A DNA stretch of 64,000 bases from Halodurantibacterium daqingensis (GCF_042666235.1 NZ_JBHTFQ010000012.1:26410-90409), one strand, 5' to 3'. Positions 37,685 to 46,383 are shown, numbered from the stretch's first letter. Program-made: numbers and translations. Notes: generated by a model not told the origin, from the sequence alone.

Positions 37685-38038
37685 TCATCCTGCCGCAGTC
37701 GGCGGCTGCACCCGCCGCGCAACTGTCCGGCGCCAATCCAGACCTTCGAACAGAGCTTCCGCCTGAGCCCGGGACAGCCGCATCACCCCGTCCTGAACCT
37801 TCGGCCAGGCAAAGCTGCCCTGTTCCAGGACCTTGTAGATCAGCACCATGCCGGTGCCATCCCACACCAGGATCTTCAACCTGTCGCCGCGCTTCGAGCG
37901 GAACACTACCGTCACCCCGGAATGCGGGTCGAGCTTGAGTTCGGTCTGCACCATCAGCGCCAGCGCCTGATGGCCACACCGGAAGTCGACCGGCTTCGTC
38001 GCGATCAGGATCGGCAGCCGTTGCCCGGCGACGATCAT
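37685..38038 (-). CDS. tnpB: IS66 accessory protein TnpB
   Basis: 117 residues with the full IS66 Orf2 signature: PVDFRCGHQALALMVQ, VVFRSKRGDRLKILVWDGTGMVLIYK and FAWP. It overlaps tnpA by 4 nt. Intact, though its transposase partner is broken. Confidence 0.95.
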   Translation of the reverse strand: MIVAGQRLPILIATKPVDFRCGHQALALMVQTELKLDPHSGVTVVFRSKRGDRLKILVWDGTGMVLIYKVLEQGSFAWPKVQDGVMRLSRAQAEALFEGLDWRRTVARRVQPPTAAG

Positions 38039-38493
38039 GACGCCCCGCGCAGGGCTCGAACCACGGCCGCTATCCGGTCGACCGCAACATCGCCCGGAAC
38101 CCGCAGCACGACATCGGCCCCGATTTCCACCGTCATGATACCAGCCGATGGCTCACCAGCCTGAGCAAGGACTGGGGTCGCTGCCGGCAGGTCAGAACGC
38201 GCTTCAATCGCCAAGGGCACAAAATTCGGCTCCGAGGGAGTGTCGCAGGATGATCCAGGCCTCGCCAACAGATCCGCCGGCAGGGTCAGCAGCCCTTGCC
38301 GCGCCTGCCGACGCCATTCGGAAAGATGGTGGGCCTGCATGTCATGACGCCGCGCGACATCCACCACGCGAACACCGGGCTGCAGGCTCTCGGCCACGAT
38401 CCGGGCCTTCACATCGTCAGGCCAGCGCCGGTTCTTCCGCCGAGGCTCCACCACCTCGCAACGTCCGACAAATCCGTCTCCACCATCCGGCAT
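38035..38493 (-). CDS. tnpA: IS66 accessory protein TnpA
   Basis: 152 residues from ATG 38491-38493, with AGGAGG 6 nt upstream; an in-frame GTG at 38499 is the alternative. HTH region WPDDVKARIVAESLQPGVRVVDVARRHDMQAHHLSEWRRQAR is typical of IS66 Orf1. Overlaps tnpB by 4 nt. Confidence 0.93.
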   Translation of the reverse strand: MPDGGDGFVGRCEVVEPRRKNRRWPDDVKARIVAESLQPGVRVVDVARRHDMQAHHLSEWRRQARQGLLTLPADLLARPGSSCDTPSEPNFVPLAIEARSDLPAATPVLAQAGEPSAGIMTVEIGADVVLRVPGDVAVDRIAAVVRALRGAS

Positions 38494-38598
38494 GCGCACC
38501 CTCCTGCAGCTTCACAGCTACTTCTGAAGGCTCCAGACGCGACAGAAAACGCGCAAAATCACTGGGGCAGAGACGGCGCATACGGTTCATCAGTCCAC

Positions 38599-38618
38599 TT
38601 GACGTTGGTCGACGTCAA
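38599..38618. repeat. Inverted repeat TTGACGT-N6-ACGTCAA
   Basis: Perfect 7-bp arms in the gap between the IS66 end and the CDF gene. It could be an operator left from the gene interrupted there, but no adjacent start codon uses it. A second short repeat, TGAGGA...TCCTCA (38633-38651), follows the CDF stop on the minus strand and may end its transcript. Confidence 0.35.
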
Positions 38619-38658
38619 CTTGCCGTCGCAAATGAGGAAATGATATCCTCATGCTCGG

Positions 38659-39615
38659 TTATCTTTTTTCGTGAGTATGAGTTTCCTCCCCATCTCTCGA
38701 ATTACCGTGACCATAGAGATCGGCGTTCTGATGAGCGCGATCCTCGTGCTCGAATTCGAGGCTGGAATGGCTGATGCCGAATTCTCCCTTCAGCCGCTTC
38801 TTGATCGCGCTCTTGATCTCTTCAATCTTCGACCACCCCTCGGCTGCCACGACGACATGGCAGTCGAGCGCAGCCTCGTGCTCTTGCATTTGCCAGAGAT
38901 GGACGTGGTGGACGTCGGCGACGCCTTCGACTTTCCGCATCGCTTCGACGACGGCCTCGTTGTCGATGTCCGGCGGGCTCCCGAGCATCAGGGTTCGGAT
39001 TGGGCCGCCTATTTCAGTGAAAGACAGATACAGGATGTAGATGGCGATGCCGATGGTGATGGCAGGATCGACCCAACGCATGTCGTAAAGGATGATCAGC
39101 GACCCAGCGACGATAACCGCGACCGAAGCAAGCGCGTCCGACAGGTTATGCAGGAAAAGCGCGCGGATGTTCACGCTGCCCTTCTGCATCGAATAGGTCA
39201 GCATTGCGGTCAGCGTGTCGACCACAAGCGCAATTCCACCGAGAATGACGACGGTCCAACCCATGACTTCGGGTGGATCAATCATGCGCATGCCACCTTC
39301 GTAGATCAGGTAGAAGCCGATCAAAATCAGGGTGGTGTAGTTAACCAGGGCTGCGACGATTTCGACCCGACCATAGCCGAAGGTCATGCGCTCATCGGCT
39401 GGGCGGCGCGCGATCTTGCGTGCGGCGAAGGCAATGACAAGCGAGGCCATATCGGAAAAGTTGTGCAGCGCATCGGCGATCAGTGCCAGACTGCCCGAGA
39501 ATATGCCCCCGACGACTTGCGCAACGGTAAGTAGCCCGTTTGCCCAGATGGCGATGGCAACCCGCCGATCGCCGGAATCCGGATCGAAATGCGCGTGCCC
39601 GTGGTCATGTGGCAT
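38659..39615 (-). CDS. Cation diffusion facilitator (CzcD-like Zn/Cd/Co exporter)
   Basis: 318 residues. His-rich N-terminus (PHDHGHAHFD) and tail (THTHEKR), six membrane helices. Zinc-site residues are in helix 2 (ADALHNFSD, HxxxD) and helix 5 (HNLSDALAS, HxxxD). The cytoplasmic domain has VHHVHLWQMQEHEAALDCHVVV. It exports divalent metal by proton antiport. It overlaps the end of the transglutaminase-like gene by 11 nt and is likely under the MerR-type promoter at 40396-40426. Confidence 0.93.
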   Translation of the reverse strand: MPHDHGHAHFDPDSGDRRVAIAIWANGLLTVAQVVGGIFSGSLALIADALHNFSDMASLVIAFAARKIARRPADERMTFGYGRVEIVAALVNYTTLILIGFYLIYEGGMRMIDPPEVMGWTVVILGGIALVVDTLTAMLTYSMQKGSVNIRALFLHNLSDALASVAVIVAGSLIILYDMRWVDPAITIGIAIYILYLSFTEIGGPIRTLMLGSPPDIDNEAVVEAMRKVEGVADVHHVHLWQMQEHEAALDCHVVVAAEGWSKIEEIKSAIKKRLKGEFGISHSSLEFEHEDRAHQNADLYGHGNSRDGEETHTHEKR

Positions 39616-40366
39616 TGGCAGGCTCCGCGTGCGCGTATGTCGCGCGTCGGTCAGTCTTCAGGCGGCCGCTGCGGAAACCACGTACGCGCGCATTCATCCA
39701 GTGGCGAATTATATGACGGTAAAGGGCGCCACGCAGCCATCCAAAGGATTGCTCATGGGACAAATAGAAGGCGTCCGGCGTATCAAACACGCCGAAATCC
39801 TGCACGATGCCGGTTTTCTGAATGTAGGTATCTTCTCCGTTCCAGGCGACGGGAGGCGCGCCAAGGCAATCCGTGCCCGCGCCATAACCGCAGAGACTGT
39901 CCGTGTCCGAGAAAGACGTTTGCAGGACTTTGAGGAAAGCGTCATCCAGGATGAAGCCTTCAAGGTTGATCCAGGCACCTTGAAATTCGATCTCGACCCA
40001 TGAGTGGAGAATTTCCTGCGGAGCAAGCGGATACACCAGCTCAGGGACAACACCGCGCTGCAAGCCTTTATGGATCGTAAACCCATGCAACCGGCAACGA
40101 ATGCCGACACCACGCAGCAGCGCCATCAAGAGCGTGCCTTTGGTATTGCACTGCCCGTAGCCGTCGGAAAGCACTTCGGATGCGGGGATGTCGTCGGCTC
40201 GATTGTATCCGAACGCGATTTCATTCCGAACGAAATCATAGGCAGCTCCGATCCGATCGTATTCGGATAAGCCGCGCCAGCCGCGGGTCTCAATTAGATG
40301 CGCAAGAGGCGCGGCGTCAAAATCCAGTAGTTTGGTGGGTGCAAGTAGGGGGTCGGTCATCTGCAA
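39605..40366 (-). CDS. Transglutaminase-like domain protein
   Basis: 253 residues, no signal peptide. The triad of the transglutaminase/protease-like superfamily is visible: Cys in DGYGQCNTKGTLLMALLRGVGI, His in ILHSWVEIEF and a Glu/Asp position in INLEGFILDD. The substrate is unknown. It is first behind a MerR-type promoter and is cotranscribed with the CDF exporter. Confidence 0.82.
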   Translation of the reverse strand: MQMTDPLLAPTKLLDFDAAPLAHLIETRGWRGLSEYDRIGAAYDFVRNEIAFGYNRADDIPASEVLSDGYGQCNTKGTLLMALLRGVGIRCRLHGFTIHKGLQRGVVPELVYPLAPQEILHSWVEIEFQGAWINLEGFILDDAFLKVLQTSFSDTDSLCGYGAGTDCLGAPPVAWNGEDTYIQKTGIVQDFGVFDTPDAFYLSHEQSFGWLRGALYRHIIRHWMNARVRGFRSGRLKTDRRATYAHAEPANAT

Positions 40367-40395
40367 CGGAGTCGCTCCTCGAATCGTCTTGGAAC

Positions 40396-40426
40396 AAGAC
40401 TAATTGCTATAGTCACTATAGCTTCA
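40396..40426 (-). promoter_or_regulatory. MerR-type promoter (site 1) before transglutaminase-CDF
   Basis: Minus strand: -35 TTGAAG, 19-bp spacer, -10 TAGTCT. The spacer holds a perfect palindrome GCTATAG-TGA-CTATAGC (40405-40421). The 19-bp spacing and placement are the hallmark of ZntR/CadR-type promoters. It points at the gene starting at 40366. Confidence 0.8.
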
Positions 40427-40456
40427 ATCCTTTCTTTCAGAAAGAATCTCCCGCAA

Positions 40457-41056
40457 CTATTTGTCCGTGTGAACCGCTTTGTGGTGTTCGCCGTGTGCGT
40501 CGCGCAGGATGTCGATACCGCCCCAGGCCGCGATCCCGGCGACGATCACACCGACGACAAGGTCCGGCCAGTTGGTTCCTAGCCAAGCGACGAGGCCACC
40601 GGCCACGACGATCCCGAGGTTCGCGGCGAAATCGTTGTAACTGAAGGTGTTGGCCGCGCGGATATTGACGTTTGGATTTTTGAGCTTAGCGAGCAGCCAA
40701 ACGCAGACTGCGTTGATAGCCGCCGCGATCAGGGCCATTGCAATCATGATCGTCCCGAGCGGATCTGACCCACCGATGTAGCGGCGCCACGCATCGTAGA
40801 GGATGCCTGCAGCGAACAGGATCAGCAGCCCGCCGGAAACGTTCGCCGCCCCGCGTTTCCATTTGGCGGATCGGGACAAAGCGAAAAGGCTGATCGCGTA
40901 GACGAAGCTGTCGGAGAGGTTATCGAGCCCGTTGGCGATCAGGGCACTTGAGTCGCCGAAGGCGCCTGTTGCGAAAAAAGCCACGGCCAAACCGATATTG
41001 AGCGCCAGAACGATCCAAAGCGTCCGTCTCTCCATTGAATCTTGTCTAGCGGCCAT
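40457..41056 (-). CDS. Cation efflux family membrane protein (CDF-like)
   Basis: 199 residues if ATG 41056 is used; GTG 41086 and ATG 41035 are alternatives, none with a strong ribosome site. Five or six membrane helices in the CDF pattern: ALIANGLDNLSDSFVYAISL (D-x3-D in helix 2) and SYNDFAANLGIVVAGGLVAW in helix 5. It lacks the large cytoplasmic domain of classical CDFs and ends HGEHHKAVHTDK. Probably a metal exporter of the short type next to merR genes. Confidence 0.85.
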   Translation of the reverse strand: MAARQDSMERRTLWIVLALNIGLAVAFFATGAFGDSSALIANGLDNLSDSFVYAISLFALSRSAKWKRGAANVSGGLLILFAAGILYDAWRRYIGGSDPLGTIMIAMALIAAAINAVCVWLLAKLKNPNVNIRAANTFSYNDFAANLGIVVAGGLVAWLGTNWPDLVVGVIVAGIAAWGGIDILRDAHGEHHKAVHTDK

Positions 41057-41138
41057 TTTGTGGTTCCAGCTTGTGTTGTACGACACATTAACTTCTGCGG
41101 CAGATCTGCGTTCCAGCCGGAATGTTGGCTGAATTCCT

Positions 41139-41567
41139 TCAGGCCCCGATTTCCTCGTGTTCGGTCAAGCATTCCGAATGGTCCCGCAACACCTCAAGCA
41201 CCTTGCAATCTCCCGTCCGCCCGCCGCTGCATTCGTGAACCATGCGTTTCAGTTCCGTGCGCAGCGCCTTCAGGCGGGCCATGCGCTGCTCCACCTGTTT
41301 GAGCTGGCGACGCGCGATGGCATCAGCCTCATCACAGGGCCGGTTGGGATGGTCGCTGAGGTCGAGCAGCTCGCGGATCGCATCGAGCGAGAAACCGAGT
41401 TGTCGCGAATGGCGGATGAAGGACAGCCGGTCGAGCTGTGCATTGTCGTAGCGCCTCTGCCCGCCTTCGGTCCTGCCAGGTTCGGGCATGAGCCCAATCT
41501 GTTCGTAGTACCGGATGGTCTGCACCTTCGTGCCAGTCTTCTTTGACAGAGTACCGATCGTGAGCAT
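41139..41567 (-). CDS. MerR-family heavy-metal regulator (CadR/ZntR/PbrR-like)
   Basis: 142 residues from ATG 41567, with GGAGG 5 nt upstream; upstream in-frame ATGs at 41579 and 41636 are less likely. Winged HTH (LTIGTLSKKTGTKVQTIRYYEQIGLM), dimer helix, and Cys at 78, 113, 121 and 133. Cys78, Cys113 and the Cys near 120 match the triad of CadR/PbrR regulators (Cd, Pb, Zn). It is the best candidate to activate the four promoters of identical geometry at 40396, 41673, 52171 and 53358. Confidence 0.9.
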   Translation of the reverse strand: MLTIGTLSKKTGTKVQTIRYYEQIGLMPEPGRTEGGQRRYDNAQLDRLSFIRHSRQLGFSLDAIRELLDLSDHPNRPCDEADAIARRQLKQVEQRMARLKALRTELKRMVHECSGGRTGDCKVLEVLRDHSECLTEHEEIGA

Positions 41568-41672
41568 TTTCGCCTCCATGAAAAAGATACAGTTTGTGTA
41601 GGTTTTGCCGTCGGAATAAACAAGTGTCGGTTTCACAGACGCGTGAGTTCAAGCTATACCATGATTTCGTGC

Positions 41673-41703
41673 TTGAACCTCTAGCGGCTAGAGGATGTAT
41701 CCG
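41673..41703 (+). promoter_or_regulatory. MerR-type promoter (site 2) before the SCO-Lnt operon
   Basis: -35 TTGAAC, 19-bp spacer, -10 TATCCG. The palindrome ACCTCTAG-CGG-CTAGAGGaT (41677-41696) closely matches known ZntR/CadR/PbrR operators. It points at the ten-gene operon starting at 41739. Confidence 0.85.
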
Positions 41704-41738
41704 CACTTGCAATAAGAATCAAAAACAGGCGAACAGGA

Positions 41739-42341
41739 TTGTCCCTTACATCGGCACAGAAGTTTCTTTGGGTTTTGGCAGGCGTGGCAGCGCTTGCCTT
41801 CGTATGGCTCTTGCTATGGTCCGATTATCGTGCCGATAGCGCCCGAACTGACGCCGAGCCGCCTTTTTTCGCTGAGTTCGAACTGACGGACCACCAGGGT
41901 ATGGTTCAAACCGAGGAGGACTTTGCGGGGCGCTGGATGCTGGTTTTTTTCGGCTTTACCAACTGCCCCGACGTCTGCCCGACGACCCTATCTGAGGTCG
42001 CGGCGGTGATGGACGGTCTGGGCGACGATGCCGCCAAGGTCCAGCCGATTTTCATCACCATCGACCCCGAACGGGACACGCCCGCCGCACTCGCCGAATA
42101 CGTCCCGCTGTTCGATGCGGGCATCATCGGTCTGACCGGCACGCCGGAACAGATCGCCGCCACATCCGAGACCTTTCCGATCTTCTTTGAACGCGTCGAA
42201 GAGGCTGCGGCGCCGGATGGTTACACGATGGGCCACACGTCGCATTTGTTCCTCTTCGATCCCGACGCGGGCTTCGCCGACTCGTGGCCCTACGGCACCT
42301 CCGCCGAAGAGATACTCGCCGATCTGGAAGAGAGGTTCTGA
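41739..42341 (+). CDS. SCO1/SenC copper chaperone
   Basis: 200 residues from a TTG at 41739; the ribosome site is poor, and in-frame GTG or TTG codons near 41775-41785 are alternatives. One N-terminal anchor helix (about 9-27), then a thioredoxin-fold SCO domain with Cu ligands C76 and C80 (FTNCPDVCPTT) and the distal His in MGHTSHLF. SCO proteins deliver copper to CuA or act as thiol reductases. First gene behind MerR-type site 2. Confidence 0.92.
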   Translation: MSLTSAQKFLWVLAGVAALAFVWLLLWSDYRADSARTDAEPPFFAEFELTDHQGMVQTEEDFAGRWMLVFFGFTNCPDVCPTTLSEVAAVMDGLGDDAAKVQPIFITIDPERDTPAALAEYVPLFDAGIIGLTGTPEQIAATSETFPIFFERVEEAAAPDGYTMGHTSHLFLFDPDAGFADSWPYGTSAEEILADLEERF

Positions 42342-42346
42342 CCGAC

Positions 42347-42769
42347 ATGAACCGTATGTCCGGAGAAACAGCCCTCGGGCTGGCGTGGATCATCGCGCTC
42401 GTCGCCTCGCTTGCCGTGCTTTTCATCGGCGAGGTGCTGGGGCAGACGCCCTGTGTGCTGTGCTGGTTCCAGCGCGCCTTCATGTTCCCCTTGGCCATTG
42501 TCCTCGGGCTCGGCCTTTGGTGGCGGGACGGCCGCGTGGGGCGCTACGGCATCGCATTGGCGCTTGGCGGCGGCGCAATCGCCCTCTGGCACATGGGGCT
42601 GTACGTCGGTCTTGTTCCCGAACGCGTCCAGCCCTGCACGGCCACCGGCCCCTCTTGCACCGATGACAACCAACTGGTCTTCGGCATCCCTATCCCGCTG
42701 ATGGCGCTCGCCGCCTTCGCGCTGATCGGGGCGCTGTCGGCCCTTTCATTGAAGGACACACGAACATGA
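42347..42769 (+). CDS. dsbB: DsbB disulfide bond oxidoreductase
   Basis: 140 residues, four membrane helices. The first periplasmic pair is C36-V-L-C39 (PCVLCWFQRAFM) and the second is C-TATGPS-C near residue 100, as in DsbB. It reoxidises DsbA with quinone. It starts 5 nt after SCO and overlaps the DsbA-like gene by 4 nt. Confidence 0.92.
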   Translation: MNRMSGETALGLAWIIALVASLAVLFIGEVLGQTPCVLCWFQRAFMFPLAIVLGLGLWWRDGRVGRYGIALALGGGAIALWHMGLYVGLVPERVQPCTATGPSCTDDNQLVFGIPIPLMALAAFALIGALSALSLKDTRT

Positions 42770-43425
42770 ATCGACGCGGCCTGATCCTGTCCGTTCTTGC
42801 CCTCGGCGCCGCCGGTTTCGGCGGAGCCACCTGGTTTGCAATCCGCCCCGGCCCAGTGGCCGAAGCGGAGCCCGTTGCTCCGGAACTTGCGGAGGCGATG
42901 ATCCGCCCCTACTCGCCCATCCTCGGGCCTGCGGATGCGCCCGTCACGATCGTCGAATTCTTCGATCCGGCCTGCGAGGCCTGTCGCGCCTTTCATCCCA
43001 TCGTGAAGGACATCATGGCCGAGCATGGGGAAGCTGTCCGCGTCGTGATCCGCTACACGCCCTTCCACGGCGCGGCATCCGAGGAAGCCATCCGCGTGCT
43101 CGAAGCGGCGCGCATGCAGGACGTTTACGTGCCGGTGCTCGAGGCCGTTCTGCGGGAACAGCCGAGATGGGCGTCGCACGGTGCCCCGGCGCCTGGCCTG
43201 ATCCTTCAGATCGCCGCCACGGCCGGACTCGATGCCGAAGCCGCGCGCACGCAAATGCTGGCACCCGGTGTCGTGGCGATCCTTAACCAGGATCGTGCTG
43301 ACGTCGAGGCCGTGGGAATTCGCCAGACGCCCACATTCTTTGTGAACGGCAAGCCGCTCGATCCATTCGGGGAGGCAGAGTTGCGTCGTCTGGTGGCCGC
43401 CGAAGTCGCTGCCGCGCAAAGCTGA
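42766..43425 (+). CDS. DsbA-family thiol-disulfide oxidoreductase
   Basis: 219 residues. Signal anchor at 5-27, then a thioredoxin/DsbA fold with active site C70-E-A-C73 (FFDPACEACRAFH) and the cis-Pro loop GIRQTPTFFVNG. It would oxidise thiols of exported proteins together with DsbB upstream. The C-x-x-C dipeptide Glu-Ala differs from the Pro-His of DsbA, so the redox potential may differ. Confidence 0.9.
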   Translation: MNRRGLILSVLALGAAGFGGATWFAIRPGPVAEAEPVAPELAEAMIRPYSPILGPADAPVTIVEFFDPACEACRAFHPIVKDIMAEHGEAVRVVIRYTPFHGAASEEAIRVLEAARMQDVYVPVLEAVLREQPRWASHGAPAPGLILQIAATAGLDAEAARTQMLAPGVVAILNQDRADVEAVGIRQTPTFFVNGKPLDPFGEAELRRLVAAEVAAAQS

Positions 43426-43448
43426 ATGGAAAGGGCAGGATCAGAACG

Positions 43449-43916
43449 ATGAAAAAGTATATTTTGACTGGCACACTGGCCGCGCTTTTGACCCTTGGAG
43501 GGCTCTCGGTGCCCGCGCTGGCCGGACCCGAGGATGTTGTCGTCGAGAACGCGTGGTCCCGCGCCTCCATCGGGATGAACCGTCCCGGGGCCGCTTACAT
43601 GACGATCCGCAACACTGGCGACGAGCCGGTGACGCTGATCGGCCTTACAACACCGCTCGCGATGATGCCCGAAATCCACGAGACGAAGACCAATGCCGAA
43701 GGTGTGAGCTCCATGAGCCCGGCGGGGGAGATCGCGATCGCCCCGGGCGAGAGCGTCGCGCTCGAACCGGGGGGCCTGCACGCAATGCTGATGCGGCTAC
43801 AAGAACCGATGACGGAAGGGGACACCTTTCCGCTGACCCTGCTTTTCGACGACGGAGGCGAAGTGACGGTCAAGGTGCCGATCCTCGGAATCGCCGCGCG
43901 GGGGCCAGAGGACTGA
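43449..43916 (+). CDS. PCu(A)C-type periplasmic copper chaperone
   Basis: 155 residues. Signal peptide (cleavage near ALA), then a cupredoxin-like PCu(A)C domain with Met/His Cu(I) ligands: MMPEIHETKTNAEGVSSM and GGLHAMLMRL. It hands Cu(I) to CuA together with SCO. The stop shares one base with the next start. Confidence 0.93.
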   Translation: MKKYILTGTLAALLTLGGLSVPALAGPEDVVVENAWSRASIGMNRPGAAYMTIRNTGDEPVTLIGLTTPLAMMPEIHETKTNAEGVSSMSPAGEIAIAPGESVALEPGGLHAMLMRLQEPMTEGDTFPLTLLFDDGGEVTVKVPILGIAARGPED

Positions 43917-44542
43917 TGCGGCGACGGGCGGTCCTGGGGTACGGCGCGGCTGGTGTCGGGGCGGTCGCCCTGATGCTCTTCGTCGGTTGGTGGCAGGTCG
44001 ATGGACCCGGTGGACCCGAACCTGTCGGGCAGCGGCCTGTGGCCCTGACCGAGATGGATTTCCGTCTGACGGATCATGAGGGCAACGCGGTCGGGCCGGA
44101 AACCCTGATCGGTCGCCCGACGATGGCGTTCTTCGGCTTCACCTACTGTCCCGATGTCTGCCCGACCACGCTTTCTGACATTTCGGGATGGCTCGACGAT
44201 CTGGGAGACGAGGCCGACGAGATGAACGTGGTTTTCATCACGGTCGATCCCGAGCGCGACACTGTCGAAACGATGGCCGAATATGTCGGCTACTTCCATC
44301 CGGCGATCCGCGGCTGGACGGGACCGGAAGAGCAGATAGCGCGCGTCGCGGACGGCTTCCGCGCCACCTACGAGCGAGTACCGGCGGAGAGCGGCGATTA
44401 CACGATGAACCACACCGCGAGCGTCTTCCTGTTCGCAGCCTCTGGGCGATTCGTCACCATGATCGACTATCACGAGCCCAAAGAATTCGCGGTGCCGAAG
44501 ATCCGCCGCGCGCTGGAAGAAGAAATGGAGGGGGCGACATGA
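43916..44542 (+). CDS. SCO1/SenC copper chaperone, second copy
   Basis: 208 residues. N-terminal anchor (about 5-26), SCO domain with C78 and C82 (FTYCPDVCPTT) and a distal His in YTMNHTASVFLF. Diverged from the first SCO in this operon. Start and stop overlap both neighbours, so it belongs to the same transcript. Confidence 0.92.
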   Translation: MRRRAVLGYGAAGVGAVALMLFVGWWQVDGPGGPEPVGQRPVALTEMDFRLTDHEGNAVGPETLIGRPTMAFFGFTYCPDVCPTTLSDISGWLDDLGDEADEMNVVFITVDPERDTVETMAEYVGYFHPAIRGWTGPEEQIARVADGFRATYERVPAESGDYTMNHTASVFLFAASGRFVTMIDYHEPKEFAVPKIRRALEEEMEGAT

Positions 44543-45912
44543 GGCTCAGAACTTTGGCGGCTTGTGTCGCAATTGCGGGGACGGTTTCGGGAGCGGCTAT
44601 CGCCATCTCTGATTCCATGTCGAAAGAACCCGTGCCGCCGGAACTTGCCCAGGCAGGTAGCTGGATGCCCCAAGGTCCTGAAGCCCCCCAGAACGTTGAC
44701 ATCCCCGTGACGCTGCCCGCGGCGGCATGGGCAGAAGATGCACCCGACCTCAGCCCGCTGCCCCTTCTGCAGGCCGCGTTTGCCGACAGGCCGGTGCAAG
44801 CGATCGAGCCACCCCTGTCGACATGGTCGCGCGACATTGCTCCGGGCGAAACGCTCGATTTCTTGCTGTCAGAGGCCGGTCTTGCGGCACCTGACAGAGC
44901 CGAAGTTGCCCTCGCGCTTGGTGCGGAATACGATCTGCGACGGCTGCGGCCGGGGCACTCGGTCACTGTCGCTTCGACCGTGGACGGCAGCCCCCGCACC
45001 GTCTCACTCGCCGTCGAGGACGGGGTTCGGATCGAGGTGGTTTTCGGCGAGCAGATGTCCACGCAGGTCGTGGCTCCGGATCCGGAAATCGTAACCCTTG
45101 CCGGCGAAGCCATGATCGACAGCTCGATCTTCGCGGCACTCGACGAAGCCGGCATACCCGCCCGTTTTTCCGTGGACCTTGCGCAGATGCTGGGTGGGAC
45201 CGTGGATTTCCGCCGCGAGATGGCCGGTGGCGAAACACTAAGGCTTCTCTGGCGTGAGGCGCGGGTCGGAGAGGACAGGATCGGACAGCCCGAACTCGCC
45301 TTCGCCGCACTGGAGATCGGCGGTTCGCTTTACGAGATCGTATGGCCGGACGACGGCAGCGGTCAGGCGACGATCTACGTCGATGGCGAGGTGCTGCGCG
45401 TCTTCGCACAGCCGGTAGAGGGTGCGCGCCTCAGCTCGGTGTTCGGACGCCGCACGCATCCGGTCTTTGGCAACGTCCGGATGCACACCGGCGTCGATTT
45501 TGCAGCGGCACGTGGGACACCGGTTCAAGCGACGGCACCGGGGCGGGTCAATTTCATCGGCTGGCGCGGCGGATATGGTCGCGTGGTCGAAATCTTGCAC
45601 GGCTCCGACACCATGACGCGCTACGCGCATCTGAGCGCCGTGCCGGAAGACTTGGCACAAGGCCAACGCGTTGCGGCGGGAGACGTGATCGGCCGCGTCG
45701 GCGCGACTGGCACGGCGACAGGTCCGAACCTGCACTATGAGGTGCTCGTGGATGGGCGCCCGACTGACCCCCTCTCTGACGACCGGCTCGCCGAAGCGGC
45801 CGAGAGCGATGCGGATGATACCGCCGCGCTCTCGCGTCTGGCCGAGGCGCGCGCGCTTCTGAATGAAAACCTCGGCAGCGAGATTGCCAAAACGACAACC
45901 GAAAGGCTCTGA
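44539..45912 (+). CDS. M23-family (LytM) metallopeptidase
   Basis: 457 residues. Signal or anchor at 1-25, a long N-terminal OapA/LysM-like region (ETLDFLLSEAGL, LRRLRPGHSV), then the M23 domain at about 295-415. Zinc ligands are in MHTGVDFA (HxxxD) and LHYEVLVDG (HxH). It would cut peptidoglycan cross-bridges. Overlaps SCO by 4 nt; DUF411 follows after 3 nt. Confidence 0.92.
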   Translation: MRLRTLAACVAIAGTVSGAAIAISDSMSKEPVPPELAQAGSWMPQGPEAPQNVDIPVTLPAAAWAEDAPDLSPLPLLQAAFADRPVQAIEPPLSTWSRDIAPGETLDFLLSEAGLAAPDRAEVALALGAEYDLRRLRPGHSVTVASTVDGSPRTVSLAVEDGVRIEVVFGEQMSTQVVAPDPEIVTLAGEAMIDSSIFAALDEAGIPARFSVDLAQMLGGTVDFRREMAGGETLRLLWREARVGEDRIGQPELAFAALEIGGSLYEIVWPDDGSGQATIYVDGEVLRVFAQPVEGARLSSVFGRRTHPVFGNVRMHTGVDFAAARGTPVQATAPGRVNFIGWRGGYGRVVEILHGSDTMTRYAHLSAVPEDLAQGQRVAAGDVIGRVGATGTATGPNLHYEVLVDGRPTDPLSDDRLAEAAESDADDTAALSRLAEARALLNENLGSEIAKTTTERL

Positions 45913-45915
45913 CCC

Positions 45916-46371
45916 ATGAAACGCATGACACAAGTTCTTGCCATCACGCTCGCCCTGTTCCCAGCGGCCCAGGCCCTCGCAGAGGCAACGGCGATCGACG
46001 TCCGCAAGACCAACGGATGCGGCTGCTGCCTCTCGTGGATGAAACATCTCGAAGAGAACGGGTTTGTGCCGACCGGCCAGGACATGTTCGGCGGGCTTCT
46101 CGTGCGCTTCAAGCTAGACAACGGCGTGCCGCAGCGCATGGTCTCCTGCCACACCGCGCTCATTGACGGCTACGTGATCGAGGGCCATGTACCGGCCGCT
46201 GACATCCGCCGCCTTCTCGAGGAGCGCCCGGACGCCGTCGGCCTCGCTGTTCCGGGGATGCCCTATGGCTCGCCCGGCATGGGGCCAGAAGACGACCGCG
46301 AGGCCTATGATGTCTTCCTCATCCGCAAGGACGGGTCGACGGAAGTCTTTTCGAGCTACGCCGAAGGATAA
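45916..46371 (+). CDS. DUF411 metal-binding protein
   Basis: 151 residues. Signal peptide (cleavage near ALA), DUF411 core K-T-N-G-C-G-C-C-L-S-W-M-K-H, then MVSCHTALIDGYVIEGHVPA, PGMPYGSPGM and a C-terminal strand. The Cys/His set fits Cu or other soft-metal binding in the periplasm. Confidence 0.93.
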   Translation: MKRMTQVLAITLALFPAAQALAEATAIDVRKTNGCGCCLSWMKHLEENGFVPTGQDMFGGLLVRFKLDNGVPQRMVSCHTALIDGYVIEGHVPAADIRRLLEERPDAVGLAVPGMPYGSPGMGPEDDREAYDVFLIRKDGSTEVFSSYAEG

Positions 46372-46383
46372 TCTGGCCCGCCC

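Larger units (their letters stand above)
35135..38521. mobile_element. IS66-family element broken by a recombinase element
   Basis: The left end starts GTAAGCGTTCCCAGGAGGG at 35135. The right end, read inward from 38521, starts GTAGCTGTGAAGCTGCAGGAGGG, an imperfect inverted repeat. Gene order from the right on the minus strand is tnpA (38035-38493), tnpB (37685-38038), tnpC 5-prime part (to about 36927), then a foreign segment with a serine recombinase (about 35392-36930), then the tnpC 3-prime end (35164-35391). The middle of tnpC is missing. The outer flanks (TCAGCGCC left, TTCTGAAG right) are not a direct repeat. Confidence 0.8.
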
